From assembly GCA_905233425.1 (NCBI GenBank), contig CAJOEC010000006.1:1-64000 (forward strand): a DNA stretch of 64,000 nucleotides. Reading direction: 5' to 3'. The DNA comes from an uncultured Prevotella sp. Its GTDB lineage: Bacteria; Bacteroidota; Bacteroidia; Bacteroidales; Bacteroidaceae. Below are positions 51,172 through 60,250 of this stretch, one piece after another. The position numbers and the translations under genes were made by a program. The notes beneath the pieces are model-generated. The model saw only the letters and a list, made by a program, of their open reading frames with translations. It ran no database searches and had not been told where the DNA came from. Numbering within the stretch: position 1 is the first letter of the stretch; every line of letters starts with the position of its first letter.

Positions 51172-53805
51172 ATGAACAACGGACAAGCCTATTTCAAACA
51201 CCAGCTTACTGTTGCGCTACTGTGTCTGCCGATACTTGCGGCGGCACAGGCGCGCAGCCGTGCTGACGCAGAAAAGATTGCTCTGCGACAATGGGACAAC
51301 AGCTATGAAGCGGCGCACAAGAAAAGCGTCGCCAAGAGTACACCCATGAAGTATGGAGATATGTCCTGCTTCGTCGTGACAAGAGCTGACAAAGACCAGC
51401 AAAGCCCACAACAGGGCTTTGTGCTGGTCTCTGACAGTGAAAACGGCCCCGCAGTGCTGGCATTCAGCGACGAGGCCACATTTCCCACCTCACGACTGCC
51501 CGAAAGGATTCAGACATGGATGGAGGCATACACGCAGATACAGTCGGGCGACGGTAACAGCGTGAGACAATGGATGGAAGCATCCAAAACGCAAAGAAGC
51601 GACGTGGCACCACTTCTCGGAGCAAGAGAGTGGGACCAGAACAACCCCTACAACCTGCAATGCCCGACTGTCGACGGCAGACGATGCCCATCAGGATGCG
51701 TGGCAACAGCACTGGCACAAATTATGTGCTACCATAAATGGCCAAGTACAGGAACTGGAACTAACGAATACCTTACTAACACACTTGAAATACCTGTCTA
51801 TTACGATTTCAGCAGTACAGAGTTTGAATGGGACAAACTGAAAGACTCATACGTCCCCATGGAAGAAATACTTGACGAAGAGGGAAGCGTAGTGGACGAC
51901 GGCAAATTCTTGCTCACATCAATAGCCATCGACGACAATTCCAAGACCATGACGAAATGCTATGTCAGGGTCAACGGCCTCAGGGTCATGGGTCAGTCGA
52001 CATTCAAGGGAGAGACCGCCCTAATACTCACCGACGACAATGGACAGTTCGCTTCTTACGCATCGTCGGTGACAAGCGTCAACAGCAGTTTCTCAGGAAA
52101 GCTGATTGATGACAATTCTTTCCTTCTCAATGTTCCGGCATCACTGCAAAACGGGACCTACAGGGCTTATTGTGCTGTACGTGCCGAAGGTGAGGAGGAG
52201 TGGTCGCTCGCCTACATCACCGGCACGGGAAAGACAAACTATATACCTATAGAGAAACACGACGGGCACTTTGCTGCCCAAGACACGGAATATCCGCTCA
52301 ATTCCGCCACCTACGACCCCACCCCTATAGCAACACTTCTACAGGCCGTCGGGGCCGCCGTGAACATGGACTACACGCCGGAAGCAAGCGGAAGCAATGA
52401 CGTTTACGTCAAACACGGCCTTGTGGACTTCCTCGGCTACGACAGCAACATCTTTTTTGCTTCGCCCGACTATTTCTCCGACAGCGAGTGGCACGACATG
52501 CTGCAGAAAGAGCTGGCCGAAGGACGTCCCGTATATTACACAGGTCAGGGCATGACCTCAGGACATGCCTTCGTCATCGACGGATTCAAGACCATAAGTG
52601 CCAGTTCACTGCCCGTCCAGATGACAACCGACGACAGCGACAGCATAGTCTATTACCATGTGAACTGGGGATGGGGCGGACTGTGCAACGGGTACTATCT
52701 GCTTAACTTACTACGGCCGTCATCGGCAGGCACTGGAGGATCGTCGGGTTCGAACTACAGCAACAAGCCGACGATGCTCATAGGCATGAAACCCGAGGAC
52801 GGAGTGTCGGAAACAAACATACACTGTGGCAGCATAGAGACTCTCAACGACGTGTTCTTCCCCGGACAGTTCATGCCTATGCGCCTAAACAACATCACTG
52901 TGAACTCAAACACGGAATACAAAGGAACGCTTACGCTGGAACTTCATGACACCGACGGCACTGGCAACGACAATCCTATCATCTTACACCAAGAAACAAT
53001 AAGAATAAACCCTTCCATAAAGCATCATTACATCTCCTACCAACTGCCCAAGGACATACCCCCTGGCAGCTACATAATAAAAATGTCGTGTACGGCCAAC
53101 GATGGGACAGAAGCGACGGTTAGCGGCAGCCAATGGCCAACAATAACCATTAAGGGCATTGACGAATGGAATGGAGGCCCGCTGACACAGCCACTGCAGG
53201 AACTGGCCATCGGCGGCAATCTAAGACTCTCGACAGGAAGCGCCAATGACGGAGTGCTGACTGTAGCTATAGACTCACTCGCCAACCCCATTACCGGCAA
53301 TCCACGCGGACAGTTGGCTGTGCTTATATGCGATGCCGAGGGCAAGATGCTGGCCGAGCCACAAGAAACGACAAGCGTGGCCGTCGGCAGCTACGCCGTC
53401 TCTAAGGCCAGAGTCAGTACCGTCATTTCGAGAAACATTCCCGACGGCGACTATACCCTCCGCATAGGTATGCTCCCTGATGGCGAATTGCTGTGGACTT
53501 TCTGTGACAGAATACACTGCATCGATTTCCTGTGGTGGGCCAGTTTCTCGCCACTAACCATCGACATGAATGTCTCAGACGGTATCGTCTCAATCGTAGG
53601 GGACGACTATAATGTCAACCCATTCACAGGCGCCGACATTCCTTGGGAAAATGCCATCGAAGCAGCTATCCTCGACAACACAGCCAGGACTGATGCCATC
53701 TTCGACCTTCAAGGCCGCTTGGTGGGAACCGACGCAACGCCTGCCGAAGCTCATGGCATATACTTGCTCCGAAAAGGACACAAAACAGTGAAAGTACTGA
53801 AATAA
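51172..53805 (+). CDS. C10-family cysteine protease (streptopain/interpain-like) with inserted domain
   Basis: This 877-residue exported protease has a signal peptide, then a Spi/propeptide-like domain (about 28-130, SRADAEKIALRQW, GFVLVSDSENGPAVLAFSDE). The catalytic core has RCPSGCVATALAQIM (nucleophile Cys176), GMTSGHAFVIDGF (His465) and YYHVNWGWGG (Trp499 region). The normal Cys-to-His spacing is broken by an extra domain at about 231-378, similar in pattern to a later domain (about 680-800). After the core come beta-sandwich domains and a sorting-like tail (FDLQGRLVG to GIYLLRKGHKTVKVLK). It is likely secreted through the type IX system and self-activated by propeptide removal. Flanking small paralogues may be regulators. 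Confidence 0.92.
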   Translation: MNNGQAYFKHQLTVALLCLPILAAAQARSRADAEKIALRQWDNSYEAAHKKSVAKSTPMKYGDMSCFVVTRADKDQQSPQQGFVLVSDSENGPAVLAFSDEATFPTSRLPERIQTWMEAYTQIQSGDGNSVRQWMEASKTQRSDVAPLLGAREWDQNNPYNLQCPTVDGRRCPSGCVATALAQIMCYHKWPSTGTGTNEYLTNTLEIPVYYDFSSTEFEWDKLKDSYVPMEEILDEEGSVVDDGKFLLTSIAIDDNSKTMTKCYVRVNGLRVMGQSTFKGETALILTDDNGQFASYASSVTSVNSSFSGKLIDDNSFLLNVPASLQNGTYRAYCAVRAEGEEEWSLAYITGTGKTNYIPIEKHDGHFAAQDTEYPLNSATYDPTPIATLLQAVGAAVNMDYTPEASGSNDVYVKHGLVDFLGYDSNIFFASPDYFSDSEWHDMLQKELAEGRPVYYTGQGMTSGHAFVIDGFKTISASSLPVQMTTDDSDSIVYYHVNWGWGGLCNGYYLLNLLRPSSAGTGGSSGSNYSNKPTMLIGMKPEDGVSETNIHCGSIETLNDVFFPGQFMPMRLNNITVNSNTEYKGTLTLELHDTDGTGNDNPIILHQETIRINPSIKHHYISYQLPKDIPPGSYIIKMSCTANDGTEATVSGSQWPTITIKGIDEWNGGPLTQPLQELAIGGNLRLSTGSANDGVLTVAIDSLANPITGNPRGQLAVLICDAEGKMLAEPQETTSVAVGSYAVSKARVSTVISRNIPDGDYTLRIGMLPDGELLWTFCDRIHCIDFLWWASFSPLTIDMNVSDGIVSIVGDDYNVNPFTGADIPWENAIEAAILDNTARTDAIFDLQGRLVGTDATPAEAHGIYLLRKGHKTVKVLK

Positions 53806-53835
53806 CAACTCTCAACAACTCAAAACTCAACAACT

Positions 53836-54576
53836 ATGAAACAGTTTTTTATCCTTCTGGCAACATTGTTCTTCAACACCATGGTAATGGCACAGCCCGG
53901 ACCGCCCGAGCCTTTCCCCATAGACCGCAGTTTCAAACCCACACTCGAGTTCCTCCAGAAAACATGGGAGGGCAGCTACTGGGGAGTCGTGCCGCCTGAG
54001 CGACAGCGCTACCACATCTGCCGCACACTACAGCTGAAAGCCGACATGACATTCACCAACAAGATAACCATCGCCACCGACGAGGAGTCGAAAGCCACAG
54101 TGCTGCTCCAGGAGAAGGGCAAATACACCTACGACGGGGCTGGGACGTTGTCCTACGACGTGGTCAGTGACTCAACTGTTGACATGAAGGCATGGATGGC
54201 TGACGGCACAGAGACTTATACAGTTCACAACTATGCCGACGGCGACGAACAGAACTACATCGAACAGGCATCCTTCACATACGCCGACGGCGGACAAGGC
54301 GATGACAGTCGGCTGTGGGTGGCCTTCGACCAGAAATTCATGTCGGACCAGAACCAGAACATGAAAGCCGTCTACACCATGAAGGCTGTGAAAGAAGAGG
54401 GAACTGGCATCAGCGACATCACTGCGGGACGGACACATGAGGGCAGAGCCTACGATTTGCTTGGACGCTCTCACCACTCAACCCTCAACCCTGAACGCTC
54501 ACCCCTTAACTCTCACCCCTCCTCCTTAGGGGCGCGCATAGTCATCGTTGACGGAAAGAAAATCCTTAAACACTAA
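53836..54576 (+). CDS. secreted paralogue of the 34225 lipoprotein, with sorting-like tail
   Basis: This 246-residue protein has a signal peptide (FFILLATLFFNTMVMAQ). The domain begins SFKPTLEFLQKTWEGSYWGVV and continues RTLQLKADMTFTNKI, GKYTYDGAGTLSYDVVSDSTVDM and ADGGQGDDSRLWVAFDQKF. These align in order with the proteins at 34225 and 54580. The C-terminus carries a type IX-like tail (AYDLLGRSHHS then ARIVIVDGKKILK). It is split by about 20 residues read from CTCAACCC-type spacer repeats (nt 54470-54535). It lies 30 nt after the protease stop. One possibility is an inhibitor or chaperone of the protease, which is inference from position only. Confidence 0.75.
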   Translation: MKQFFILLATLFFNTMVMAQPGPPEPFPIDRSFKPTLEFLQKTWEGSYWGVVPPERQRYHICRTLQLKADMTFTNKITIATDEESKATVLLQEKGKYTYDGAGTLSYDVVSDSTVDMKAWMADGTETYTVHNYADGDEQNYIEQASFTYADGGQGDDSRLWVAFDQKFMSDQNQNMKAVYTMKAVKEEGTGISDITAGRTHEGRAYDLLGRSHHSTLNPERSPLNSHPSSLGARIVIVDGKKILKH

Positions 54577-54579
54577 ACA

Positions 54580-55278
54580 ATGAAAAGTCCCGTATGTTGC
54601 GACTCTGTCGCACACCCTCAACGCTCAACGCTCTGCCCTCTCCTTTCGCTGCTTGCACTAATGGCTCTTGCCATAGTGCCGGCAGCGTGTATAGGCAGCA
54701 TCGACGAGCCAGAACTGCCAGAAATGCTGTCCGAACCAGACAACATTGTCCTGCCCGACACCATTCCCATCGACTCAGCGTTCATACCGTCGGCCGATTA
54801 CCTCATGACAACATGGATGGCAGAATACTCAGGATACGACCCACTGCAGCAGGACTATTTCACCATTCGCCGACAGATGGTGCTCTCCCCAACAGGTGCT
54901 TACGACTGCTATGTGCAGGGCATACCCACCAGCCAGATGCCTGCCACCACAGCCACCGTGCCCGAAGCGTCAGCTCCGGCAACTCAGCAAGTGCTCATGA
55001 ACTTCGAGCACGAGCATGGCACTTACACTTACGACAGCACACGATGCAGGCTCACATACCGGGTGGAATACGACTCGCTGGTGAATTTCGCCACCGGGCA
55101 GATGGAACGCTTCAACTACCGACTGGGCGAAGGACAGGCCATGCAGACCAGGTACAACGAACATGTATGGATGACTGAGGAATACCAAGGGAAACGGCAG
55201 TGGGTGCGTGGAGACAACACTCTGCGCAGCTCCGACAATCACGACCTGCCGCTGTCATACCGAATGAACAAACAATAA
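54580..55278 (+). CDS. lipoprotein paralogue of 34225/53836
   Basis: This 232-residue protein has the N-terminal hydrophobic run LLSLLALMALAIVPAACIGS, with the lipobox at about Cys37. The first 20 residues (CCDSVAHPQRSTLCPL) are read from CTCAACGC spacer repeats. A later start is not available before the hydrophobic core, so the signal peptide has an unusual n-region. The domain starts FIPSADYLMTTWMAEYSGYD and follows the family order: RRQMVLSPTGAYDCYVQG, HGTYTYDSTRCRLTYRVEYDSLVNF, GKRQWVRGDNTL. Its start is 3 nt after the previous stop, so expression is coupled. The function is unknown. Confidence 0.72.
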   Translation: MKSPVCCDSVAHPQRSTLCPLLSLLALMALAIVPAACIGSIDEPELPEMLSEPDNIVLPDTIPIDSAFIPSADYLMTTWMAEYSGYDPLQQDYFTIRRQMVLSPTGAYDCYVQGIPTSQMPATTATVPEASAPATQQVLMNFEHEHGTYTYDSTRCRLTYRVEYDSLVNFATGQMERFNYRLGEGQAMQTRYNEHVWMTEEYQGKRQWVRGDNTLRSSDNHDLPLSYRMNKQ

Positions 55279-55289
55279 ACAGCCACAAA

Positions 55290-55892
55290 ATGATTAAAAC
55301 CAAGGCGTTTAGCATGTTGCTTTTCCTGCTCATTTCTGCCACATCCAACGCGCAGATATTCTCCAACGACCGCTGGAAAACCCACAACATAGTCACACTA
55401 AAGAAATCGGAACTCTTCGTCGAGGCAAACTTGGGCATCAACATCACTCCCAACAAGCGTACCGCCGATTTCGCTTACATGGCTTTCGGCTATGGTAGGC
55501 CGTCAGCAACAAACCCGTGGAGAAAGTTCCTCCCCGCAGCTACAATGCCGTCGGGAATGACCAACGACGAGATGCGACAGTACATCATCGACAGCACGAG
55601 CCGGCTTCATGCTTTTAAGCTGGGAGCCGGATGGAACCACTATTTCAACCACAACATAGGATTTTACGCACAGGCAGGATGGGCCACAATTGCCGATTTC
55701 TCAACAGAGGCAGCTGAAGGAGCAACAGACGAAGTACAGACAGAAACCAAGGAAACATTTATCTATAACACAGTGCCTGTCGAACTCGGAGTCACTGCTT
55801 GTGCATGGAAAAGGCTCACCGCACAGCTCGGATTCACTTATATGTGGAAAGAGATACCACTCATAACATTCGGCGTAGGATTCACATTTTAA
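55290..55892 (+). CDS. small outer membrane beta-barrel protein
   Basis: The start at 55290 gives 200 residues with a signal peptide (MIKTKAFSMLLFLLISATSNAQ); a frame extending upstream overlaps the previous gene and lacks a signal. Alternating-hydrophobic strands follow: ELFVEANLGINITPN, HAFKLGAGWNHYFNHNIGFYAQAGWATIADF, TVPVELGVTACAWKRLTAQLGFTYMW, ending ITFGVGFTF with a terminal Phe. That is the pattern of an eight-stranded outer membrane barrel. No family is recognised. It belongs to the protease-linked unit and is followed by another barrel. Confidence 0.72.
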   Translation: MIKTKAFSMLLFLLISATSNAQIFSNDRWKTHNIVTLKKSELFVEANLGINITPNKRTADFAYMAFGYGRPSATNPWRKFLPAATMPSGMTNDEMRQYIIDSTSRLHAFKLGAGWNHYFNHNIGFYAQAGWATIADFSTEAAEGATDEVQTETKETFIYNTVPVELGVTACAWKRLTAQLGFTYMWKEIPLITFGVGFTF

Positions 55893-55894
55893 TT

Positions 55895-55940
55895 TTCGTG
55901 TAATTCGTGTAATTCGTTGTTTCGTGTAATTCGTTGTAAA
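55895..55940. repeat. short direct repeats CGTGTAATTCG
   Basis: The gap between two barrel genes has three copies of TTCGTGTAATTCG or a close form, the first two overlapping. No gene or terminator is visible. Confidence 0.6.
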
Positions 55941-55947
55941 AAAACTT

Positions 55948-56757
55948 ATGGTAATTCGTTCCTTTTTTCTCCTTACTCTTCTTTGCCTCCTTCCATTCTG
56001 TCCTTGTCAGGCCCAATATAGGGGGTTCACAGGCACCGTCCACCAAGCGGGGGCCGTGGCTGCCATGAACATCACCTCAGTACCCAACACCGAAGGCCAG
56101 CAGACATTCCGTGACCTCGGCGTAGGTGCCGTCTATGACCTCCACTACTATGCCACCAAGCAGATAGCCCTCGAGGCCATCACCTCGTTCATGTACACCC
56201 CGGCACGCTATCTGCGCACAGCGGTGCCACAAGGCAACAAGGCCAACCCGTGGAAGACAATACTGCCCATAGACGGACGAGTCTATCTCGGACCGTCAGA
56301 AGACTTTCAGATGTACATTGGTGCAGGACTGCAGTGGAACATGCTCGTCATGCCCAACGACTCCCAACCCTCAACACGCCGCACCACCCACCAGCTCAGT
56401 GGGAACAGTGTCGTAGGACTCACCTTCCTTGGGCCGCAACGCTACATGGTGCATTTCACTCTCGGGGCAAAGTTCCACTTCCCCATCATTAACAACTCTG
56501 CCTTCAAGGCCAACGACTCTCAACTCTCCGACCTCACCACCACCGACCTCTCACGCGACCGCGACTGCGTCACTATCGGCGGAGGCATAACCTTCGACCT
56601 CGACCGGCATAAGCGGATGGCCGCAATGATAAACTACGAGTACCCGTTAGGAACACTCCCCCCCCTCAACGACGACGGTTCCCACGACCACCGGCTCGCA
56701 CACCAGACACAAACCATATCACTCGGCATAGTTTACCACATAGGAGGAACAAGATAA
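55948..56757 (+). CDS. outer membrane beta-barrel protein
   Basis: This 269-residue protein has a signal peptide (FFLLTLLCLLPFCPCQAQ) and barrel-like strands: FRDLGVGAVYDLHYYATKQIALEAITSFMY, MYIGAGLQWNMLVMP, YMVHFTLGAKFHFPI, CVTIGGGITFDLDRHKRMAAMINYEYPLG and the final TISLGIVYHIGG. Aromatic girdle residues and alternating polarity support a porin-like barrel of 8-12 strands. No family is recognised. It sits between another barrel and the BACON-FISUMP lipoprotein, so it may anchor or export parts of that set. Confidence 0.7.
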   Translation: MVIRSFFLLTLLCLLPFCPCQAQYRGFTGTVHQAGAVAAMNITSVPNTEGQQTFRDLGVGAVYDLHYYATKQIALEAITSFMYTPARYLRTAVPQGNKANPWKTILPIDGRVYLGPSEDFQMYIGAGLQWNMLVMPNDSQPSTRRTTHQLSGNSVVGLTFLGPQRYMVHFTLGAKFHFPIINNSAFKANDSQLSDLTTTDLSRDRDCVTIGGGITFDLDRHKRMAAMINYEYPLGTLPPLNDDGSHDHRLAHQTQTISLGIVYHIGGTR

Positions 56758-56763
56758 TCTCAA

Positions 56764-56796
56764 CAGCCACTGTGCCCGAAGCCTCAGCTTCGGGAC
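56764..56796. repeat. dispersed GC-rich repeat, family D copy 3 (opposite strand)
   Basis: The minus strand reads TCCCGAAGCTGAGGCTTCGG then GCACAGTGGCTG, a diverged copy of 11305-11335 and 13739-13769. The core CCCGAAGC/GCTTCGGG (56775-56794) is a perfect hairpin here, so pairing appears conserved while sequence drifts. Confidence 0.6.
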
Positions 56797-56824
56797 CCTC
56801 AACCCTCAACCCACAACATAGAAA

Positions 56825-58642
56825 ATGTTATTACACACTCTTTCATCTTCATGCTGCAAGTCAGCAATCATTTTCAGCATCCTATCACTTTTCTCAGCCT
56901 GCATGACTGTTGAAAACGATGACAGCATCACACTGAGCGACACAGAGATCACATTCCAGCAGAAAAAAGGCAGCGAGATAACCATTACCGTAAACGCATC
57001 AGGGAGCTGGCGAATCACCGAGATGCCCGACGACTGGCTCGAAGCAAGCCAGGGGCGGAATGCGGCAAGCACCGCCAGCAGTGTCACACTTCATACGAAG
57101 AAAGAGAACCTGGAATTTGACGAAATCGCAGACCATGTGCTCTTCGAGTGCGGAGAGGCAAAGGCAACGCTCAACGTCAAGCAGCTGTCGAAATTCAGGA
57201 AAGACGTGCAGGCTGAGCCAATGAGATACAAAGGCGAAAGCGGTTATGACGATATCACACGGACGACAAGCTACGGACTGTCAACATTCATCCTGCCAAG
57301 CAATGCCGCCTATTTCTATTACAAGATATTCAGGAAAGAAGAGTTTGAAGGCATCAAGGATTTCTCCAAGAACGTGGAAAACCTCATAACAGGCACTGAC
57401 TGGGTAAAGGAGACAGAAGCACAAGACTTCCACCTTTACACCGACACACTGAAGCCAAACGCCACCTACTACCTCGTTACTGTGCCATTCTCCCGGGAAC
57501 AGACAATAGGAATACCGTTTAACAAAGCATACGTCACGAAAAACACCAACGACCAGCCAAGGGCAGAAATTACGGTCAATAGCAGGACAAGCAAAGCCAT
57601 GTTCCCCACCGACGACGATGCAGGGAGAAACCGCACTGCCTATAAATGGAAAGTAAAGCTCTCCGGGGCAAAAACCGACAAATACTATGTTTATGCATGT
57701 GCCGGAAGCGAACCTTTCACTTCCTACAATGTCGCTTCGCAACAGCCCGAACCTGAAAGACGAGGGGCTATGCTGACTGGGCTTATCTTCCGCGAAATAA
57801 AGATGAAGGACGGAGTGAAAAGCCATTCGACGGAACTTAACGGGAAAGACGTCCACGACTACCTCTATTTGGAAAGAAGCGGTGAATATGAATACACCCT
57901 CGAAGCCGACGAAGACGACAAATACCTCGAAATAGCCGTCTGGTGCGTGAAAGAGAACGGCGAGTTCTCAGGACTCGTCTGCGACAGCGTCTATACCGTC
58001 AACAACGGGATTGTCAGCACCGCACAAATAACGAAGCCTAACAGCGCAGTAGACCTCGGACTGCCGTCAGGGACAAAGTGGGCCGACATGAATGTCGGAG
58101 CTAATGCCCCGGAAGACTATGGATTCTACTTCGCCTGGGGCGAAACAAGAGGATACCACGAAAAGTACAACGGACGGAAATTCAACTGGGAAAGCTACGC
58201 CTGGGCAGGCAACAGCGAGCACAGCCTTACAAAGTACTGCAATGACGCTGCATACGGCAAGACAGACAACAAGACCGAGTTGGACCTTTCAGACGATGCC
58301 GCACGCGCAAACTGGGGAGAGCCGTGGCGAATGCCAAATGCCGACCAGGTAAACGAGCTGCTACAATACACAAGCAAGAAATGGACCATGGTGAACGAGG
58401 TCGAAGGGTGCAGGTTCACCAGCACCATCAACGGCAAGTCCATATTCCTGCCGGCCGCAGGCTACCGTTATAATGCCGAGTTCCGCGAAAAGAAGAAAAA
58501 CGGCTATTTCTGGTCATCATCCCTATATCCTTCAAAGTGCACCACAGCAAGCGGATTCTATTTCATACAGTCAGGAATGGGATTAGTAAGCTATGATTTA
58601 CGCTGCTGCGGATTCACCGTCCGCCCGGTTATGGGTAAATAA
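56825..58642 (+). CDS. BACON lipoprotein with C-terminal FISUMP-type domain
   Basis: This 605-residue protein has an N-terminal hydrophobic stretch ending LSLFSAC, the lipobox. A BACON-like domain lies at about 35-120 (EITFQQKKGSEITITVNASGSWRI). The two middle domains shared with 46859 and 58664 follow at about 145-240 and 245-395 (TDKYYVYACAGSEPFTSY, YLEIAVWCVKENGEFSGLVCDSVYTV). The C-terminal 200 residues match the Fibrobacter-type major paralogous domain (VDLGLPSGTKWADMNVGANAPEDYG, FYFAWGET, WRMPNADQVNELL, FTVRPVMGK), common on Bacteroidota surface proteins. Ligands are unknown. It shares a transcript direction and short gaps with its neighbours. Confidence 0.85.
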   Translation: MLLHTLSSSCCKSAIIFSILSLFSACMTVENDDSITLSDTEITFQQKKGSEITITVNASGSWRITEMPDDWLEASQGRNAASTASSVTLHTKKENLEFDEIADHVLFECGEAKATLNVKQLSKFRKDVQAEPMRYKGESGYDDITRTTSYGLSTFILPSNAAYFYYKIFRKEEFEGIKDFSKNVENLITGTDWVKETEAQDFHLYTDTLKPNATYYLVTVPFSREQTIGIPFNKAYVTKNTNDQPRAEITVNSRTSKAMFPTDDDAGRNRTAYKWKVKLSGAKTDKYYVYACAGSEPFTSYNVASQQPEPERRGAMLTGLIFREIKMKDGVKSHSTELNGKDVHDYLYLERSGEYEYTLEADEDDKYLEIAVWCVKENGEFSGLVCDSVYTVNNGIVSTAQITKPNSAVDLGLPSGTKWADMNVGANAPEDYGFYFAWGETRGYHEKYNGRKFNWESYAWAGNSEHSLTKYCNDAAYGKTDNKTELDLSDDAARANWGEPWRMPNADQVNELLQYTSKKWTMVNEVEGCRFTSTINGKSIFLPAAGYRYNAEFREKKKNGYFWSSSLYPSKCTTASGFYFIQSGMGLVSYDLRCCGFTVRPVMGK

Positions 58643-58663
58643 AGACAACAACAATAAACTATT

Positions 58664-60235
58664 ATGAACAACACTATTTCTTATGCACGGAGCGCGGTGC
58701 TGATGGCATCAGCACTCATTCTTTTCACCGCCTGTCCAGATGATTCTGTTGACCCACCTGTTACCGTTGACAGCCTCTCTCTGAGCACTCACGACATCAC
58801 GTTCCAGTACACCAAGGGTAATAGCCAGCAGGTGACAGTCACCTCCTCGGCCAGTTGGTCGATAGCTCAAACCGTCTCCTGGCTTGACGTAAGCAGTAGC
58901 AAAGGCGATGGCAATGCCAATGTGCTCACCCTTACCACAAAGGAAGAGAACAGCCAGGTGGGATTCTCCGACTACAGCGACCAGCTCATAATACAGGCAG
59001 GGAGCAAAAGGGACACGCTGAACGTTATACAGAAATACAAGTACGATGCCGGGGTATGGGCAAAGCCGTTGGTGAGCAACTATCCATCGAAAGTCGAGAC
59101 ATCTGTCTTGGAGATGACCTACGGCTATGCCTGCCAGATAGACATGAGCGACAAGGTGAGCTACTGCAACTACAAGCTGCTCACCACCGACGAGTGGGAT
59201 GCCATGAAAACCGACAACGACAAGATTGAGTCTACAGCAAAGACATGGCCACGCATAAGCGACCGTGGCGAACTCATCTGGACCAACAGTCTGAAGCCCG
59301 CCACGACATATATGCTCATATTGGTGCCATGGAAGTCGGGGGCTGAAAGAGGTGTCATCAACCCCGTATTTGTCACCACGCGAAAATACGACTCTGCGCC
59401 ATCCCTGCAGATAGAGCCGCAGGCCGTCATGGCCACCGACCCTGAGACAGCCGAGAACACGCTGTGCTACAAATGGACTGTCAACAAGGGCACCAACGAC
59501 GAGAAATACCTTGTCTATGCACGCGTCGCCCACGACGAGTTCACCACCTTCACCGACGCTTGGGGCAGCAGCGACCCGGCCAGAAACGGCATACGCCTGG
59601 CCTACTGGCTGCGCGACGCATACCTCTCCGACCAATCAGGCAACCGTAACCCCATGTTACTCGTCAACAACAAGGCAGGAGAAGGCGGCGCACACGAATG
59701 GATGTGGATAGACCGCAAGAACAACGGAGACTACGAACTCCGTGCCGACACGAAGGCCGACCAGTACCTCGAAATCGCCGTTTGGGGCGAGACAAATGGT
59801 ACATTCTCAGGGCTTATCTGCGACAGTGTGTTCCGCGTGCAGGAAGGGCGCATCGTGGGAAAGGAGATAAAGCCCGACGACCCACCAACACCATCGGCTA
59901 CCATCATCGTCAGCGAGGCTCCGCTGTCGTTCACTGCCGAAGGAGGCACTAAAGAGATTACTGTCACAGGCTCCGACCAATGGACGGCTACAATAAAGAC
60001 CAGCGACGGCTCATCGTGGTGCACCATCACCCCGACGACAAAGCAGACGGGCAACGGAACCATTACCGTGACTGCACAAAAGAACTCCACAACAGCCTTG
60101 CGTACTGCCACCATCACCGTGAAGGGAGTGCAGACCGAAAAGACGTTCACCATAAACGTGACCCAGGCCGCCTTCGTGGAAACATTGCCAGGAGGCGACG
60201 ACAACATCACACCAAAACTAAGCAGGAAAAAATAA
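58664..60235 (+). CDS. lipoprotein with two BACON domains
   Basis: This 523-residue lipoprotein (SALILFTACPDDS) has an N-terminal BACON domain at about 40-125 (DITFQYTKGNSQQVTVTSSASWSI, SWLDVSSSKGDGNANVLTLTT). The two shared middle domains follow: YGYACQIDMSDKVSYCNYKLL to VFVTTRKYDSAP, then KWTVNKGTNDEKYLVYAR to YLEIAVWGETNGTFSGLICDSVF. A second BACON domain lies at about 420-505 (LSFTAEGGTKEITVTGSDQWTA). Its C-terminus is short and basic (KLSRKK). It is a paralogue of 46859 and 56825 and probably acts at the cell surface with them. Confidence 0.83.
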   Translation: MNNTISYARSAVLMASALILFTACPDDSVDPPVTVDSLSLSTHDITFQYTKGNSQQVTVTSSASWSIAQTVSWLDVSSSKGDGNANVLTLTTKEENSQVGFSDYSDQLIIQAGSKRDTLNVIQKYKYDAGVWAKPLVSNYPSKVETSVLEMTYGYACQIDMSDKVSYCNYKLLTTDEWDAMKTDNDKIESTAKTWPRISDRGELIWTNSLKPATTYMLILVPWKSGAERGVINPVFVTTRKYDSAPSLQIEPQAVMATDPETAENTLCYKWTVNKGTNDEKYLVYARVAHDEFTTFTDAWGSSDPARNGIRLAYWLRDAYLSDQSGNRNPMLLVNNKAGEGGAHEWMWIDRKNNGDYELRADTKADQYLEIAVWGETNGTFSGLICDSVFRVQEGRIVGKEIKPDDPPTPSATIIVSEAPLSFTAEGGTKEITVTGSDQWTATIKTSDGSSWCTITPTTKQTGNGTITVTAQKNSTTALRTATITVKGVQTEKTFTINVTQAAFVETLPGGDDNITPKLSRKK

Positions 60236-60250
60236 AGAAAGGGAATGAAT

